A stretch of 64,000 bases of DNA. Origin: Sporomusa ovata DSM 2662 (GTDB taxonomy: Bacteria > Bacillota > Negativicutes > Sporomusales > Sporomusaceae). Made by a program: the position numbers and the translations under genes. The notes below the pieces were generated by a model that worked only from the letters and a program-made list of their open reading frames with translations, was not told the DNA's origin and did no database searches. This document shows, in pieces, positions 45,387 to 54,142 of the stretch (its first letter is position 1; each line of letters opens with the position of its first letter). The stretch lies in assembly GCF_000445445.1 (NCBI RefSeq), contig NZ_ASXP01000003.1:806001-870000 (forward strand), written 5' to 3'.

Positions 45387-46511
45387 CTAAAAATCTATAA
45401 TTTCTGGTTTATAGTCGTCAGGCAATTCTTCTTCATTTAAAAATTTGAAATTGTCATCATTCAATATTGGTATAAATATTTCGTATGGAATTATAGAAAA
45501 TTCACAGGCATAATTACTGGCTCCGAACCACATACCCGCCTTGCTGTTCAAATTTAAACTTCTTGCAAACTTTGTGTAGTTTGAGCAATCGTGAACTGCT
45601 AAATCCCAGTTTTCTTCATCAGCTATTTTCATGAATTTCAAGGTTAATTCCCTACTCCAAACGGGAGATATATAGCCATGTCTGGAAATATATATATTTT
45701 CCCCATAATAATTGTTTATGTTATTTTCATTTAAATGTAATTCCGCACAATTGATAAAATCAAGTTTTGTCTCGAAGATTGCTTGCTTTTTCTTAAAGAA
45801 AACTTCGAAAAACTCAGGCGTCATTGGAGTTTCAATACCTACACTGTTAATATATTTTTTCGCTAATCGAATATTTTCAATTACTTTGTCCGAGCAATTA
45901 GAAGCACCTAAGTTGAAACGTATCTCATTAAGACCGGCTTCACCTAATGTTTTCAATGTTTCTTCTGTAGCTAAAGTGCCATTTGTATATAAATGTTGAT
46001 GAATTTGAGCATCACTAAATTTCTTTATAACCGAATAGTATTCTTCAATTTCCATGAAAGGCTCTAAATAAACGTAGGAAATGCCAGTGGGTTTTTGATG
46101 AATGGAAAGAAGCAAATCAATATCCTTCTCGTAAAATTTTGTGCCGCCAATTTCCCACATACCTTCTCCAACTGGATGAATATCTTCTAGTTCGCCATAA
46201 TTATAACAGAACTTACACTCTAAATTACATTTGTTCGTTTTCCTAATTGCACTCAAACCAGTACCCAACAGACAAGAACGACATCCTTGGGGGAATTTGC
46301 TTTCATTTCCCACAAAAAAAGTTCTATTCTCCAAGGTTTTCAAGCCTCTAATTTCCGACATCAACATATCATTTCTATGATCAATTGCTGCCTCAATTTG
46401 CGCAAAGGTAGAGTAAATGATTTCTTCATGTTTTATACTAATTTCCTCTTCCTCAGGCAATTGTGAAAAAAAATCAAACCATATCAACGCATCTTTCTTG
46501 GAAATTTTCAT
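45387..46511 (-). CDS. Radical SAM protein of unknown function
   Basis: A 374-residue radical SAM enzyme. The cluster motif CNLECKFCY (CxxxCxxC) lies near residue 94; FPQGCRSCLLGTG about 20 residues before it adds two more cysteines that could bind an auxiliary cluster. HQHLYTNGTLATEETLKTL and EIRFNLGASN fit the TIM-barrel core (the GGE strand is replaced by YLEPFMEIEE). A final Cys pair region near C345 is weak. No short peptide gene or maturase partner is near, so a peptide-modifying role is not supported. Very AT-rich compared with core genes, suggesting acquisition. Single gene. Confidence 0.85.
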   Translation of the reverse strand: MKISKKDALIWFDFFSQLPEEEEISIKHEEIIYSTFAQIEAAIDHRNDMLMSEIRGLKTLENRTFFVGNESKFPQGCRSCLLGTGLSAIRKTNKCNLECKFCYNYGELEDIHPVGEGMWEIGGTKFYEKDIDLLLSIHQKPTGISYVYLEPFMEIEEYYSVIKKFSDAQIHQHLYTNGTLATEETLKTLGEAGLNEIRFNLGASNCSDKVIENIRLAKKYINSVGIETPMTPEFFEVFFKKKQAIFETKLDFINCAELHLNENNINNYYGENIYISRHGYISPVWSRELTLKFMKIADEENWDLAVHDCSNYTKFARSLNLNSKAGMWFGASNYACEFSIIPYEIFIPILNDDNFKFLNEEELPDDYKPEIIDF

Positions 46512-46522
46512 AACGTATCCAC

Positions 46523-46706
46523 CTATCTACTTAACCTATACTTCACATGGTAACCAGTTCTGTAATTGCTCAATTTGCTGCTAGCGCCCAGGATAAATTC
46601 ATACCAGGTGCCACCCATGTCCTGACTGTAGGTTAGGTTATCGGCCTTAATGTTTTCGTCGCCGTTAAATTCGTGCAGTACCAACAACGAAGTATAGAAC
46701 GGTCAG
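46523..46706 (-). pseudogene. 3' remnant of an autotransporter beta-barrel gene
   Basis: The frame reads VLHEFNGDENIKADNLTYSQ, then GGTWYEFILGASSKLSN and YHVKYRLS before a stop at 46523. The 'LHEFNGD' and 'ILGASSKLS' strands match the last strands of autotransporter barrels (the complete autotransporter at 16412 has HYIHEFKGDN). Upstream sequence shows no continuing frame, so only the last 60 or so codons survive. Confidence 0.65.
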
Positions 46707-46962
46707 CTTTTTGCCAAGACCAAACCCCAGGGGGCCGATAAGCCAGTCAATGCCATCCTGTTTTACACTCATGCATCTCGATGCATGACCGCTCCTCTGT
46801 ATTTACAAAATATATGTTAAATAGTACTAAATTTATCTATTCAAGTCAAGAAGAACGAAATCGCTCACGCGATGGCTTTGGTAGTCTCCCGTAAAAAAAA
46901 TTTCATGAAAAATGTAAAAAACGTCTCTATGATTCTGCACAATCTCTATTAAGGAAACAGGA

Positions 46963-46976
46963 AGAACCGTCCCCTT
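46963..46976. repeat. GGGGACGGTTC-type short repeat
   Basis: AGAACCGTCCCCTT. The same core (ACCGTCCC) recurs at 51799-51815, 54309-54320, 55330-55347, 56694-56705 and 56738-56754, all in the same orientation. Related to repeats that accompany Y1/REP-associated transposases. Confidence 0.6.
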
Positions 46977-46982
46977 ATACGC

Positions 46983-47053
46983 ACTATGGAGCACATATAC
47001 GAAGACTGCAGCGTATCAAGCAACCAATAGTTGCGGCGTACGAAAAGCAGAAT
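46983..47053. repeat. Partial, internally deleted copy of the FAD-oxidase 3' region
   Basis: 46983-47020 matches 44941-44978 inside the FAD oxidase gene with two or three changes, and 47021-47053 matches 45051-45083 beyond its stop. The 72 nt between (44979-45050) are missing, so this is a duplicated segment that then lost its middle. Confidence 0.8.
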
Positions 47054-47147
47054 GTATAGAGCAACCGCCTCTTTTTTTCTATAATAAGACCCAAAATAGG
47101 ACTTACATAAGTTCATAAGCTTATATCTGATAAAAAAGGAGCAATAC

Positions 47148-47915
47148 ATGATGAATATCGAAATTGCCAACCGCTTAGTTAATTTAAGAAAGACTAACGG
47201 TCTGTCTCAAGAAGCCTTAGCCGAAAAGCTCGGCATTAGCCGCCAGGCTATAAGCAAATGGGAACGAGCCGAAGCTTCTCCTGATACAGATAATTTAATA
47301 TTACTAGCACAGATTTACAAAGTATCGCTCGATGAAATGCTGTTTAGCGAACAAGAGTCTACCCCAACCAACGAAGCTGCCGACTCAAATACCAGCGAGC
47401 CAACAAACGAAACAGAAGATCTTCACAAACTTAGCGGCATCCATTTAAAAAGTAATGACGGGGAGCTCTATATTGGTCGGAACGGCATCTACGCTTCTGA
47501 TTTTGCCAAACAAGAGCAGGTGCATATCAAAGACACCGCCTATATTACAGTCAACGGACAAGATTATACGTTTAAAGAAGCTCATAAAAAATGGGGGCAT
47601 AAAAATCATCATGCTGCCCAGTTTCCCATCGCTATGATTGCCATTTTTGTTTATATCACTATTGGTATATTTTATAATATTTGGCACCCCACTTGGCTAA
47701 TCTTCCTGCTCATCCCCATAAGTAGTGGCATCGCTGCAGCACTTCAACAGAAAGACTGGAAATTGCTGCCCTATCCCGTTTTAATTGCCGCCATATTTCT
47801 CACCCTAGGCTTTCTGTATCAAGCCTGGCACCCAGCATGGGTTTTGTTTTTAACGATACCCTTGTACTCCCTTATCCGTTATTTTCGGCAAAAAAGAAGT
47901 ACGCCGAATAATTAA
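47148..47915 (+). CDS. XRE-family regulator with C-terminal membrane segments
   Basis: A 255-residue protein. The N-terminal HTH reads LVNLRKTNGLSQEALAEKLG..SRQAISKWERAEASPDTDNL (about residues 10-55), followed by an acidic linker, a small soluble region and four hydrophobic stretches near 155-245 (FPIAMIAIFVYITIGIFY and repeats of IWHPTWLIFLLIP / AWHPAWVLFLTIP). Membrane-anchored XRE proteins of this type are common in Firmicutes; the signal is unknown. Ribosome-binding site AAGGAG at 6 nt. No target gene is obvious. Confidence 0.87.
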   Translation: MMNIEIANRLVNLRKTNGLSQEALAEKLGISRQAISKWERAEASPDTDNLILLAQIYKVSLDEMLFSEQESTPTNEAADSNTSEPTNETEDLHKLSGIHLKSNDGELYIGRNGIYASDFAKQEQVHIKDTAYITVNGQDYTFKEAHKKWGHKNHHAAQFPIAMIAIFVYITIGIFYNIWHPTWLIFLLIPISSGIAAALQQKDWKLLPYPVLIAAIFLTLGFLYQAWHPAWVLFLTIPLYSLIRYFRQKRSTPNN

Positions 47916-48201
47916 AACACAGACCTCCTGCCAAATTCTCAAAAATTGAAGCCAGACTTGCTTCTTTTGCAGTAGTTTATGTGTGGTTACATAAAATGTA
48001 AAAATAGCATAAACTGGGAAGGTATTTGTATAATAGTATAGAAAAATATAAAGAAATGACTCTTTAAAATGGTACCAGTGGTGCTGCATTTCGTTTTGTA
48101 TTTGAACAATTAGTTTAAATATCAAAAAGGCTACGCTATACAAAAATTGCTCAAAAGTATCGTGATAAATTGCATAACAGAATGTTTGGGGAGTGAGTTT
48201 A

Positions 48202-49065
48202 GTGACAGAACGATATAGGTATTTGCTTGGAGACGGACAATACCCTCTAATAGAAAATCTTGACATTGTCTGTTTTGAAAAAATTGGGATTTTTGCCTGT
48301 AATAAACCAACGGAAATACCTGTTTGGAGTCATGCTCACAGCAGTTATGAGTTTGATGTTTCCTTTTCGGCTCCACCTTTATTTCAAGTGGAAAAAACGC
48401 AAAAACACATTGATATACATAAAATAATCGCCATCAATCCGGAACAAGAACATAAAAATGTAGTGCCGCTGAGTAAGGCTACTTTTTGTGCAATCCAGAT
48501 AGATAAGGTATATTTGCAGGAAATCGCTCGTCAGATCTATGGTAAACCAGGGATATTTTTCGATTATGAACAGTATGCCTACGATTATGAGCTAAAGGCG
48601 ATTATGCGATCAATAATTTCAGAAACGAACAGTAAGCAAGCAGGATACCAGTTTGTTGCCGAAAGCTTGTGTGTCCAATTGTTGGTAGAGATATTCCGCA
48701 AAACTAAACATAATTTACAACTTTCAGAGAATCGGCGTAATTATTATGAACGGGATAACATCAACCGTGTAATTGATTTTTTCCAGGAAAACTATAGTCA
48801 GAAGTATTCGTTGGAAGAAGTCGCCCGGCTGGCAAATTTCAGCCCTTATTACTTCATCCGGATTTTTAAAGCGCAGACCGGGAAAACTCCTTACGAATTT
48901 CTAATGGATATTAAAATTAAAAAGGCTTGTTATCTATTAAAAGAAAAAAGCAAATCAATAACAGAGATTGCGTATCTTTGCGGCTTTGGCAACTCCAGTC
49001 ATTTTTCAACAGTATTCAAGCGGAAAATGGGTGTTTCGCCGTCAGAGTACCGCCAAAAGTCCTAA
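48202..49065 (+). CDS. AraC-family transcriptional regulator
   Basis: A 287-residue regulator. The N-terminal half is a cupin-like sensing domain (PVWSHAHSSYEFDV near residue 42, INPEQEHKN near 80). The C-terminal 100 residues carry two helix-turn-helix motifs, YSLEEVARLANFSPYYFIRIF and ITEIAYLCGFGNSSHFSTVF, ending GVSPSEYRQK. GTG 48202 is placed 8 nt after GGGGAG; a GTG three codons earlier abuts that site. Direction and spacing do not link it clearly to a target; the secreted protein gene downstream is a candidate. Confidence 0.9.
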   Translation: MTERYRYLLGDGQYPLIENLDIVCFEKIGIFACNKPTEIPVWSHAHSSYEFDVSFSAPPLFQVEKTQKHIDIHKIIAINPEQEHKNVVPLSKATFCAIQIDKVYLQEIARQIYGKPGIFFDYEQYAYDYELKAIMRSIISETNSKQAGYQFVAESLCVQLLVEIFRKTKHNLQLSENRRNYYERDNINRVIDFFQENYSQKYSLEEVARLANFSPYYFIRIFKAQTGKTPYEFLMDIKIKKACYLLKEKSKSITEIAYLCGFGNSSHFSTVFKRKMGVSPSEYRQKS

Positions 49066-49201
49066 GTAGATCTTATACCAAAACGCAATAGTAGCAAAAT
49101 ATACAGCAATATTGAAAAATTACTATATAAAAGAATATGCTATTCTTAAAATGTTATATATAATTTTGGCAAACCAAATCAGGCCTGAATAGGAGGATTC
49201 T

Positions 49202-49630
49202 ATGCCAAACCATAAAGCATGTATTTGTATAGTAATCTTTGCCCTGTTGATTATTTTTTCCCCTGTGGAAACATATGCAGCAGACAGCATGTCGGCAGAT
49301 TTTACGCCAGCGGGAAACCTGGATATCACGATACCCCAAAGCCTGCATGACTTTCCGATTGCCCCTGACGCGGTTTTTGACCCATTCTTGAAAGTGGCAG
49401 ATGGAGAACATTTTATGTTTTCCTATGCTTCCAACTACTCTATGGACGACTTGTTCAATATGTATGCACAATACATGAAGAATTCAAAAGACTTCATAGC
49501 GGATAAAGGAGATGGAACAGGCACTCTTTACGGTGTTGGCGGCATCAAAGGGGGATACCAAATAGGAATTTCAATTGGCTTGAGTATTGACAATATAGTT
49601 ACTGTTGGGATCGAACCTGAAAGGAAATAA
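49202..49630 (+). CDS. Small exported protein of unknown function
   Basis: A 142-residue protein with a clear signal peptide (ACICIVIFALLIIFSPVETYAA, cleavage near 27). The mature part is acidic, with no cysteine and a Gly-rich end (GTLYGVGGIKGGYQIGISIG). I do not recognise a family. Ribosome-binding site AGGAGG. It lies upstream of a frameshifted PA14-domain gene with which it may once have formed a transcription unit. Confidence 0.7.
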   Translation: MPNHKACICIVIFALLIIFSPVETYAADSMSADFTPAGNLDITIPQSLHDFPIAPDAVFDPFLKVADGEHFMFSYASNYSMDDLFNMYAQYMKNSKDFIADKGDGTGTLYGVGGIKGGYQIGISIGLSIDNIVTVGIEPERK

Positions 49631-49676
49631 GAGAAATCAATAAAAATACGGAAAAATACCTAAGGGAGAGAATCTA

Positions 49677-50136
49677 ATAATCATAAATAAGCAAGAGTCA
49701 CATTATGAATGGATTTCGGGCGATCCTGGCATAACGATGGCGGTCAAAACAGCCTCAATCGACGGAAGCTGGTGGACCGAATATCGTAAAATCAGCCTTG
49801 CAACCCCACCAAATCCAGCCTTATTCGAAATTCCTCCCGGTTACACTAAAATGAGTATGCCGGGTATGGGCAATTTCATTCCTTACTACTTTTGCCCTCA
49901 ATTCTGACGACGGCTCACGCCTGTATATTGACGGCAATCTTGCTATTGACAATGACGGCATCCATTCGCTTGCAATGGAAGAAGCAAGTGTCTTCTTGAA
50001 TCCTGGCACTCACTCTATCCGGGTTGAATACTTCCAGGGGCCACGCTATGAATTAGCACTGCAACTCTTCATCACTCCACCGGGAGGTGAACAGACCATC
50101 TTCTCACTTGCCGACTATCCACCGGAACAAAGATGA
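49677..50136 (+). pseudogene. PA14-domain protein gene with a one-base frameshift
   Basis: The first frame reads SWWTEYRKISLATPP..MPGMGNFIPYYF, then hits TGA at 49908. If one T is removed from the TTTT at 49890-49893 the reading continues as ALNSDDGSRLYIDGNLAIDN, then FLNPGTHSIRVEYFQGPRYE to TGA 50134. 'SDDGSRLYIDG' and 'GTHSIRVEYF' are the core of PA14 carbohydrate-binding domains. No good start codon is visible, although GGGAGAG at 49663-49669 could be its ribosome-binding site. Either a recent frameshift or a base-calling error. Confidence 0.75.
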
Positions 50137-50356
50137 ACGTAGTTGTGGTGGGCTATTCTATGTGTGCTGCAATGAAGTTGCCGATATAAGTTTTGCTTAT
50201 GCATTTTCCCTCTTACTGGATATATTGGCAAACCTATTACGTCAAGAACTCTTTTTGTCAGAAAAACAAACCTTAGCTTTAATGGATAGGTTGATTAGTG
50301 AAATACCATCCGTTATAAAACAACGATTACAAGTCTACTCGGCTAAATTCGCATAA
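50087..50356 (+). CDS. Uncertain small reading frame
   Basis: An 89-codon frame that overlaps the end of the PA14 pseudogene. Only the last 60 residues look protein-like (VADISFAYAFSLLLDILANLLRQ.. then KQTLALMDRLISEI), a helical stretch of no known family. No ribosome-binding site precedes the ATG at 50087. It may be a remnant of a larger gene. Confidence 0.3.
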   Translation: MNRPSSHLPTIHRNKDERSCGGLFYVCCNEVADISFAYAFSLLLDILANLLRQELFLSEKQTLALMDRLISEIPSVIKQRLQVYSAKFA

Positions 50357-50548
50357 GCTTTAATTGGGTTTTTGTCAAGAGGGCTTATCTGCGAAACTTA
50401 AGATAATTAACTGACAAGAAGTTGACTTTAGTTAGCTGCTCTGTGTTTCCTTCTAAAATTGCATTTTTAAGTGATGCATAAAAATACTGAATATAGTATA
50501 CTATTCACATAATTAAAATTACTCAAAAAAAAGCGCGAGGTGGCTTAA

Positions 50549-51445
50549 ATGAAAAGAAAGTTTTTTGTATTGCTCCTTGTAATGACATTCATTAGCGCAA
50601 TGTCTTTGTCAGTATTGGCAGCGCCTGACGGCGCTTTAGGCAAACCTAAAATTGCTGCTAACGAACTTGAGCAAATTACTGCTGAAATTCTAACATTTAT
50701 GCGTGACGAACCCACTGGCGGGAAAACCATTACTACCCAAGAACTTGAGGCAATACTAGCTCCTTATCGTTCCAAAATGTCGATGGATGGAACTACTTTT
50801 TATAACAAAACCATGCACGGAGATTTTGTAAAAAAAGAAAAATGGACTCTTGGTCGAGATGTGAAGGTAGATTGGATGTGGGGCAATTCAACATCCCACT
50901 CTATGCTATTTGAATCACTTACTGTTGCTGGTGAGGCTGCAAATGTAGGTGTAATTGATGTAAGGCTTCACAAGGAAGACGAGAAGTTTATCTATATGTA
51001 TTCTTGGATAAAATGGGACAAAACTGGGGAACTCATAAAAATGCCTAAAATGATGATGCCTGGTTCAAATATGCCAGGTATACCAGGTACAAGGGAAGAA
51101 GAAAAAATTAAACAAGGGAACGCCGTCATATATGACGATCAAACAGTTGCTGAGCAGCTTTGCAAAGTATACCGAATTGGAAAAACCTATCACTGGTTTT
51201 CTACAAAAAAGGGATATGACATTATGACTGTAGACTATGGTACTAGAGGAAAAAATCCGACACAACAGACAAACTTCATCTATGACATGATGGGTGTCAA
51301 CAAAGACAATACTTTCTTTGACCCGCCTGCTGATGTTAAGTTTAGCGAACAAGGCGGGCGCGATAATGACACCACCCCTAATTCAGATGAAAAACCCGCC
51401 AAAAAGCACGGCTTTAGTCTCGGCAATGCTCTTAAACCTTGGTAG
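50549..51445 (+). CDS. Exported protein, possibly LolA-like outer-membrane lipoprotein-sorting type
   Basis: A 298-residue protein with a signal peptide (FFVLLLVMTFISAMSLSVLAA). The mature sequence has beta-rich, Lys/Trp/Met-rich strands (KKEKWTLGRDVKVDWMWGN, FIYMYSWIKWDKTGELIKMP, CKVYRIGKTYHWFSTKKGYDIM) that resemble the half-barrel of LolA/DUF-type lipoprotein-handling proteins. That similarity is by eye only. Met-Pro repeats near residue 170 (MPKMMMPGSNMPGIPG) are unusual. Weak ribosome-binding site GAGGTGG. Own terminator follows. Confidence 0.7.
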   Translation: MKRKFFVLLLVMTFISAMSLSVLAAPDGALGKPKIAANELEQITAEILTFMRDEPTGGKTITTQELEAILAPYRSKMSMDGTTFYNKTMHGDFVKKEKWTLGRDVKVDWMWGNSTSHSMLFESLTVAGEAANVGVIDVRLHKEDEKFIYMYSWIKWDKTGELIKMPKMMMPGSNMPGIPGTREEEKIKQGNAVIYDDQTVAEQLCKVYRIGKTYHWFSTKKGYDIMTVDYGTRGKNPTQQTNFIYDMMGVNKDNTFFDPPADVKFSEQGGRDNDTTPNSDEKPAKKHGFSLGNALKPW

Positions 51446-51518
51446 TTAGAACTAAGTCAGGATAAATCTATCGTTTTAAGTGAATATAGTATATTTAGCT
51501 ATTAGGAGGCAGTTGGAG

Positions 51519-51552
51519 ACGTCAGACTGTGCGAAAACAGTCTGACGTTTTT
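51519..51552 (+). terminator. Terminator of the exported protein gene
   Basis: Perfect 12-bp stem ACGTCAGACTGT/ACAGTCTGACGT with a GCGAAA loop and TTTTT tail. Confidence 0.9.
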
Positions 51553-52033
51553 GTTTTGGGACTATTTTTCTATAGTAAAGTGACATAGAAAGATTGTTCC
51601 CCGCTGTCCATTCCATCCGATCTGATAAGGAAGTTGGGTGGTGAGATCCGTTTCTACTCGCCCCGGCTGTCTCTGTAAGCTTCTTCGTCCTCTGTACTAA
51701 AGAACTTTGCGGGCGGGTGGTGTGTTGGCATTCTGGCGGGTTTATTATGTAATTCCATGGTTGAAATAATCTGCAATTTAATAGCTAGGATACAAAATGA
51801 ACCGTCCCCTTGTTTCTACTAAGTGGCCTCCCGTCACACAAAACTTTTTATGGCGTATATTAAGCCAGCCCGGCTTCAATGGTGGTAATTCTCTCCGTAT
51901 CGGGTCAAATAGTGCAGGAAAGGCAATGAAGTCCGCCCTCATTGCCCTCTATATTTGATACATCACTACAGTAGTAACTCATTTTATGTGGCGTGGCCAT
52001 TCATCTGCTCGAAAGAATGCTAGCCCGCATTCT
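51553..52033. other. Intergenic region with repeat sequence
   Basis: Contains a TGAACCGTCCCCTTGTTTC repeat at 51799-51815 and GC-richer debris unlike its neighbours. A 25-codon minus-strand frame at 51654-51731 lacks a ribosome-binding site. No gene is supported. Confidence 0.5.
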
Positions 52034-53020
52034 TTATAAAGTAGCTATATAATTTTTTAAGTCATATTTATTTTGAATATTAAAAGTGTCTTTAACCTCT
52101 TTAAAGTAGCTTTTTATAGACTCCTTTTCGATAACACGATTACATATCTCGTCCACCTTGCATTCTCCTCGTGCTTCTTTCCAAGGACGTTCTCTATGTG
52201 TTAATTCCTCTAGATATTTTGCATCATATCGGACATATGCAAACTTAACCATTTCCAAAATACTCAATTGGTCTTCATCAAAAATACCATCATCAAAGTT
52301 TTCAACTTTTGGTATGGAACTATAACCATGTTTTTTATATTGATAATAGAGATTAGGAATAACCGGGCCATGTACCCATGCTTGAAAATCTTCTTGAAAA
52401 AACGTCCGATCCTTTAGAGCTAAAAACCAGGCCTGTGCATAATAGATAATTTTTTGGAGTTTAAGCGGTGTAATGACCTCTTCCGCTTCAGTATCTAGCT
52501 TAGATAGAAAGTATTTGGCAACATGAATTACCCCATGATCTTCAACTTCTCTAAAATCATCTATTAGTTGATTAATTCGGTTAAATAGTTTCCTTTGAGC
52601 AACTTCAGAAAGATTTCTTTTATTTCTTTCAAATAACTCCAACATTTTATTCGGATCTTTCATTTCTTTTAATTGATCGCTATAAATCTTGCGAGGGGTA
52701 AAGCCGCCTAGATATCGTATAATTGTCGCTTCCCCCCACCCCAACAAAGAAGCTAACGGTTTTTTTCCGATCTCATAGGTTTCCAGTAATTCTTCAATTT
52801 CAGCAACTTTAATTAGCCCCAATAATTCGCGGTATTTATCATTAGCTAATTTTAAGTTTTGATCACTAATTTCAGCAATATAAACTTCATTACCGCACGA
52901 CTTGCAAAAGGGTATTTTTGCCAAGTATTTGAAGGTTAGATTATCAATTGTAGATTCTACTTCCCGTTCCAGAAGTTCAATTTCCCTATCAGTATCGCAT
53001 TCAGGACAATATGTTTTCAT
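52034..53020 (-). CDS. Antitoxin: MqsA-like zinc/HTH part with C-terminal Panacea (DUF4065) domain
   Basis: A 328-residue protein. The N-terminus has two zinc-knuckle pairs, CPECD (5-9) and PFCKSCGNE (about 38-46), as in MqsA antitoxins. A HTH-like stretch follows (KKPLASLLGWGEATIIRYLGG, near 90), then a linker and a Panacea/SocA-like domain with ITPLKLQKIIYYAQAWFLAL and FQAWVHGPVIPNLYYQYKKHG near 190-240. Panacea domains neutralise diverse toxins. It follows the putative toxin gene by 59 nt on the same strand. ATG 53020 has AGGAGGG at 7 nt; a start 19 codons upstream would run through the ribosome-binding site. Confidence 0.87.
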   Translation of the reverse strand: MKTYCPECDTDREIELLEREVESTIDNLTFKYLAKIPFCKSCGNEVYIAEISDQNLKLANDKYRELLGLIKVAEIEELLETYEIGKKPLASLLGWGEATIIRYLGGFTPRKIYSDQLKEMKDPNKMLELFERNKRNLSEVAQRKLFNRINQLIDDFREVEDHGVIHVAKYFLSKLDTEAEEVITPLKLQKIIYYAQAWFLALKDRTFFQEDFQAWVHGPVIPNLYYQYKKHGYSSIPKVENFDDGIFDEDQLSILEMVKFAYVRYDAKYLEELTHRERPWKEARGECKVDEICNRVIEKESIKSYFKEVKDTFNIQNKYDLKNYIATL

Positions 53021-53079
53021 CTTACATCCCTCCTGGTTACAGCAAGCTGTAACCATCTCTTCTTTAGTATAAAGCAAAC

Positions 53080-53460
53080 TTAATTATACGGATAATTTAA
53101 AGGGAATTCTGCTTCATGGAATGACATACAGACTACTCTCCCTCTGATTTTCAGCTTAATGTATACTTCTATCGGTTTATCCACAATAGGCGGTAATATG
53201 AATTGTCCAAATATCTGGAACTCTCCGCCTATCTCTTTATGGTCGTTATCGGTATAAGAATAATTGCTACTATCTAACCGCAGTAGTTCCTCACAAACCA
53301 TCTGGTGATTAATTCCATATTTTTCTCTGAACTCCCGTGTTTTATCTTTAATACCTGTTTTTTGAACTATAGATAAATTGTTCGGATCATTGAGTAAGTC
53401 CTTAACCTTACGCAGGAAACTTCCAACATTCTCCTCACTCTCCGTCCATCCTTGATGCAA
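53080..53460 (-). CDS. Putative toxin, MqsR-like
   Basis: A 126-residue basic-acidic mixed protein immediately upstream of the antitoxin. The C-terminal segment PIEVYIKLKIRGRVVCMSFHEAEFPLNYPYN matches the strand pattern and ending (FHxAExPLxYP) seen in proteins annotated as MqsR-family toxins, which are RelE-like mRNA interferases. The N-terminal helix has FLRKVKDLLNDP. The start is probably TTG 53460, after GGCGGTGG. Toxin-first order is like mqsRA. A 21-bp palindrome 58 nt upstream may be the operator. Activity is inferred. Confidence 0.7.
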   Translation of the reverse strand: MHQGWTESEENVGSFLRKVKDLLNDPNNLSIVQKTGIKDKTREFREKYGINHQMVCEELLRLDSSNYSYTDNDHKEIGGEFQIFGQFILPPIVDKPIEVYIKLKIRGRVVCMSFHEAEFPLNYPYN

Positions 53461-53517
53461 AATAAACCACCGCCAATGCCGCTATTCTTTAATAATAGTA
53501 TACACAAATCATTATAA

Positions 53518-53561
53518 AAAATCAACAAAATAGTATCATTTGATACTATTTTGTTGATTTT
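53518..53561. promoter_or_regulatory. 21-bp perfect palindrome upstream of the toxin gene
   Basis: Left arm 53518-53538 (begins AAAATCAACAAAATAG) is exactly complementary to 53541-53561 with a 2-nt centre. Placed just upstream of the toxin-antitoxin pair, it could be the autoregulatory operator or a promoter-proximal cruciform; as RNA it could also terminate transcription entering from either side. Confidence 0.6.
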
Positions 53562-53708
53562 CAATTCTTTAACCATCTTGAATTTATATCAAAACTGCGT
53601 AAGCCCGATATACCACCTCCCCACCCCCTTGACAGCTTTATTTGGAGGCGACTAAGCCCTGCTATATATTTGCCTATGATAATAATTAACTGACAGGAAA
53701 AGAAGAAA

Positions 53709-53788
53709 CAGCAAGGGGCAGAGATGCTGTTTCTTCACCTGTTCCGGTAAACACCGCCCCGAAACAAATCACCTGTCTCCATGTTTTT
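53709..53788 (+). repeat. 80-bp imperfect direct repeat, copy 1
   Basis: Shares AGCAAGGGG, GATGCTGTTTC, the CACCGCCCCGAAACA segment and a CCATGTTT end with copy 2 at 54064. Confidence 0.7.
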
Positions 53789-54063
53789 TTCTATAAGATA
53801 AGTTAACGGTTGACTACAAAGTAGTGCTCTTCTACCGTTATTTTCGCCCCTCGTAACTTAGTCACTCCGTAACCCCACGTCCTTTGCCAGAAAAGCGTTC
53901 CGAAGGAGAAAAGCCGGGTGATAGTCCGTCAAGAAACCCGTACTGTTTAAGCGTAGCGATTTTACGGGTTTTAGGAATATCGCTTGGCTTCAGCTTTTGG
54001 AGGCTCTTGGCCTAGAATTTTTGCTTACTTTTGTTTCATGACAAAAGTAAGAGCGCAAGGGCT

Positions 54064-54142
54064 GGCAAGGGGGTAAGGATGCTGTTTCACTTGTTCGGGT
54101 AAATACCGCCCCGAAACATACTCCCTGTTCACCATGTTTCTT
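54064..54142 (+). repeat. 80-bp imperfect direct repeat, copy 2
   Basis: Matches copy 1 at 53709 in the same orientation, with small indels. The copies are 355 nt apart and bracket two hairpins. Confidence 0.7.

Noticed and set aside
45387..46511. RiPP (peptide-modifying) gene cluster around the radical SAM gene
   Set aside because: No precursor peptide, peptidase or exporter gene is adjacent, and no SPASM-type C-terminal cysteine cluster is visible.
46981..47170. Minus-strand 73-codon frame overlapping the XRE gene start
   Set aside because: It consists of the duplicated FAD-oxidase tail read in antisense and covers the XRE ribosome-binding site.
51654..51731. 25-codon minus-strand frame starting MPTHHPPAKFF
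   Set aside because: No ribosome-binding site and no neighbour to support it; the region looks like repeat debris.
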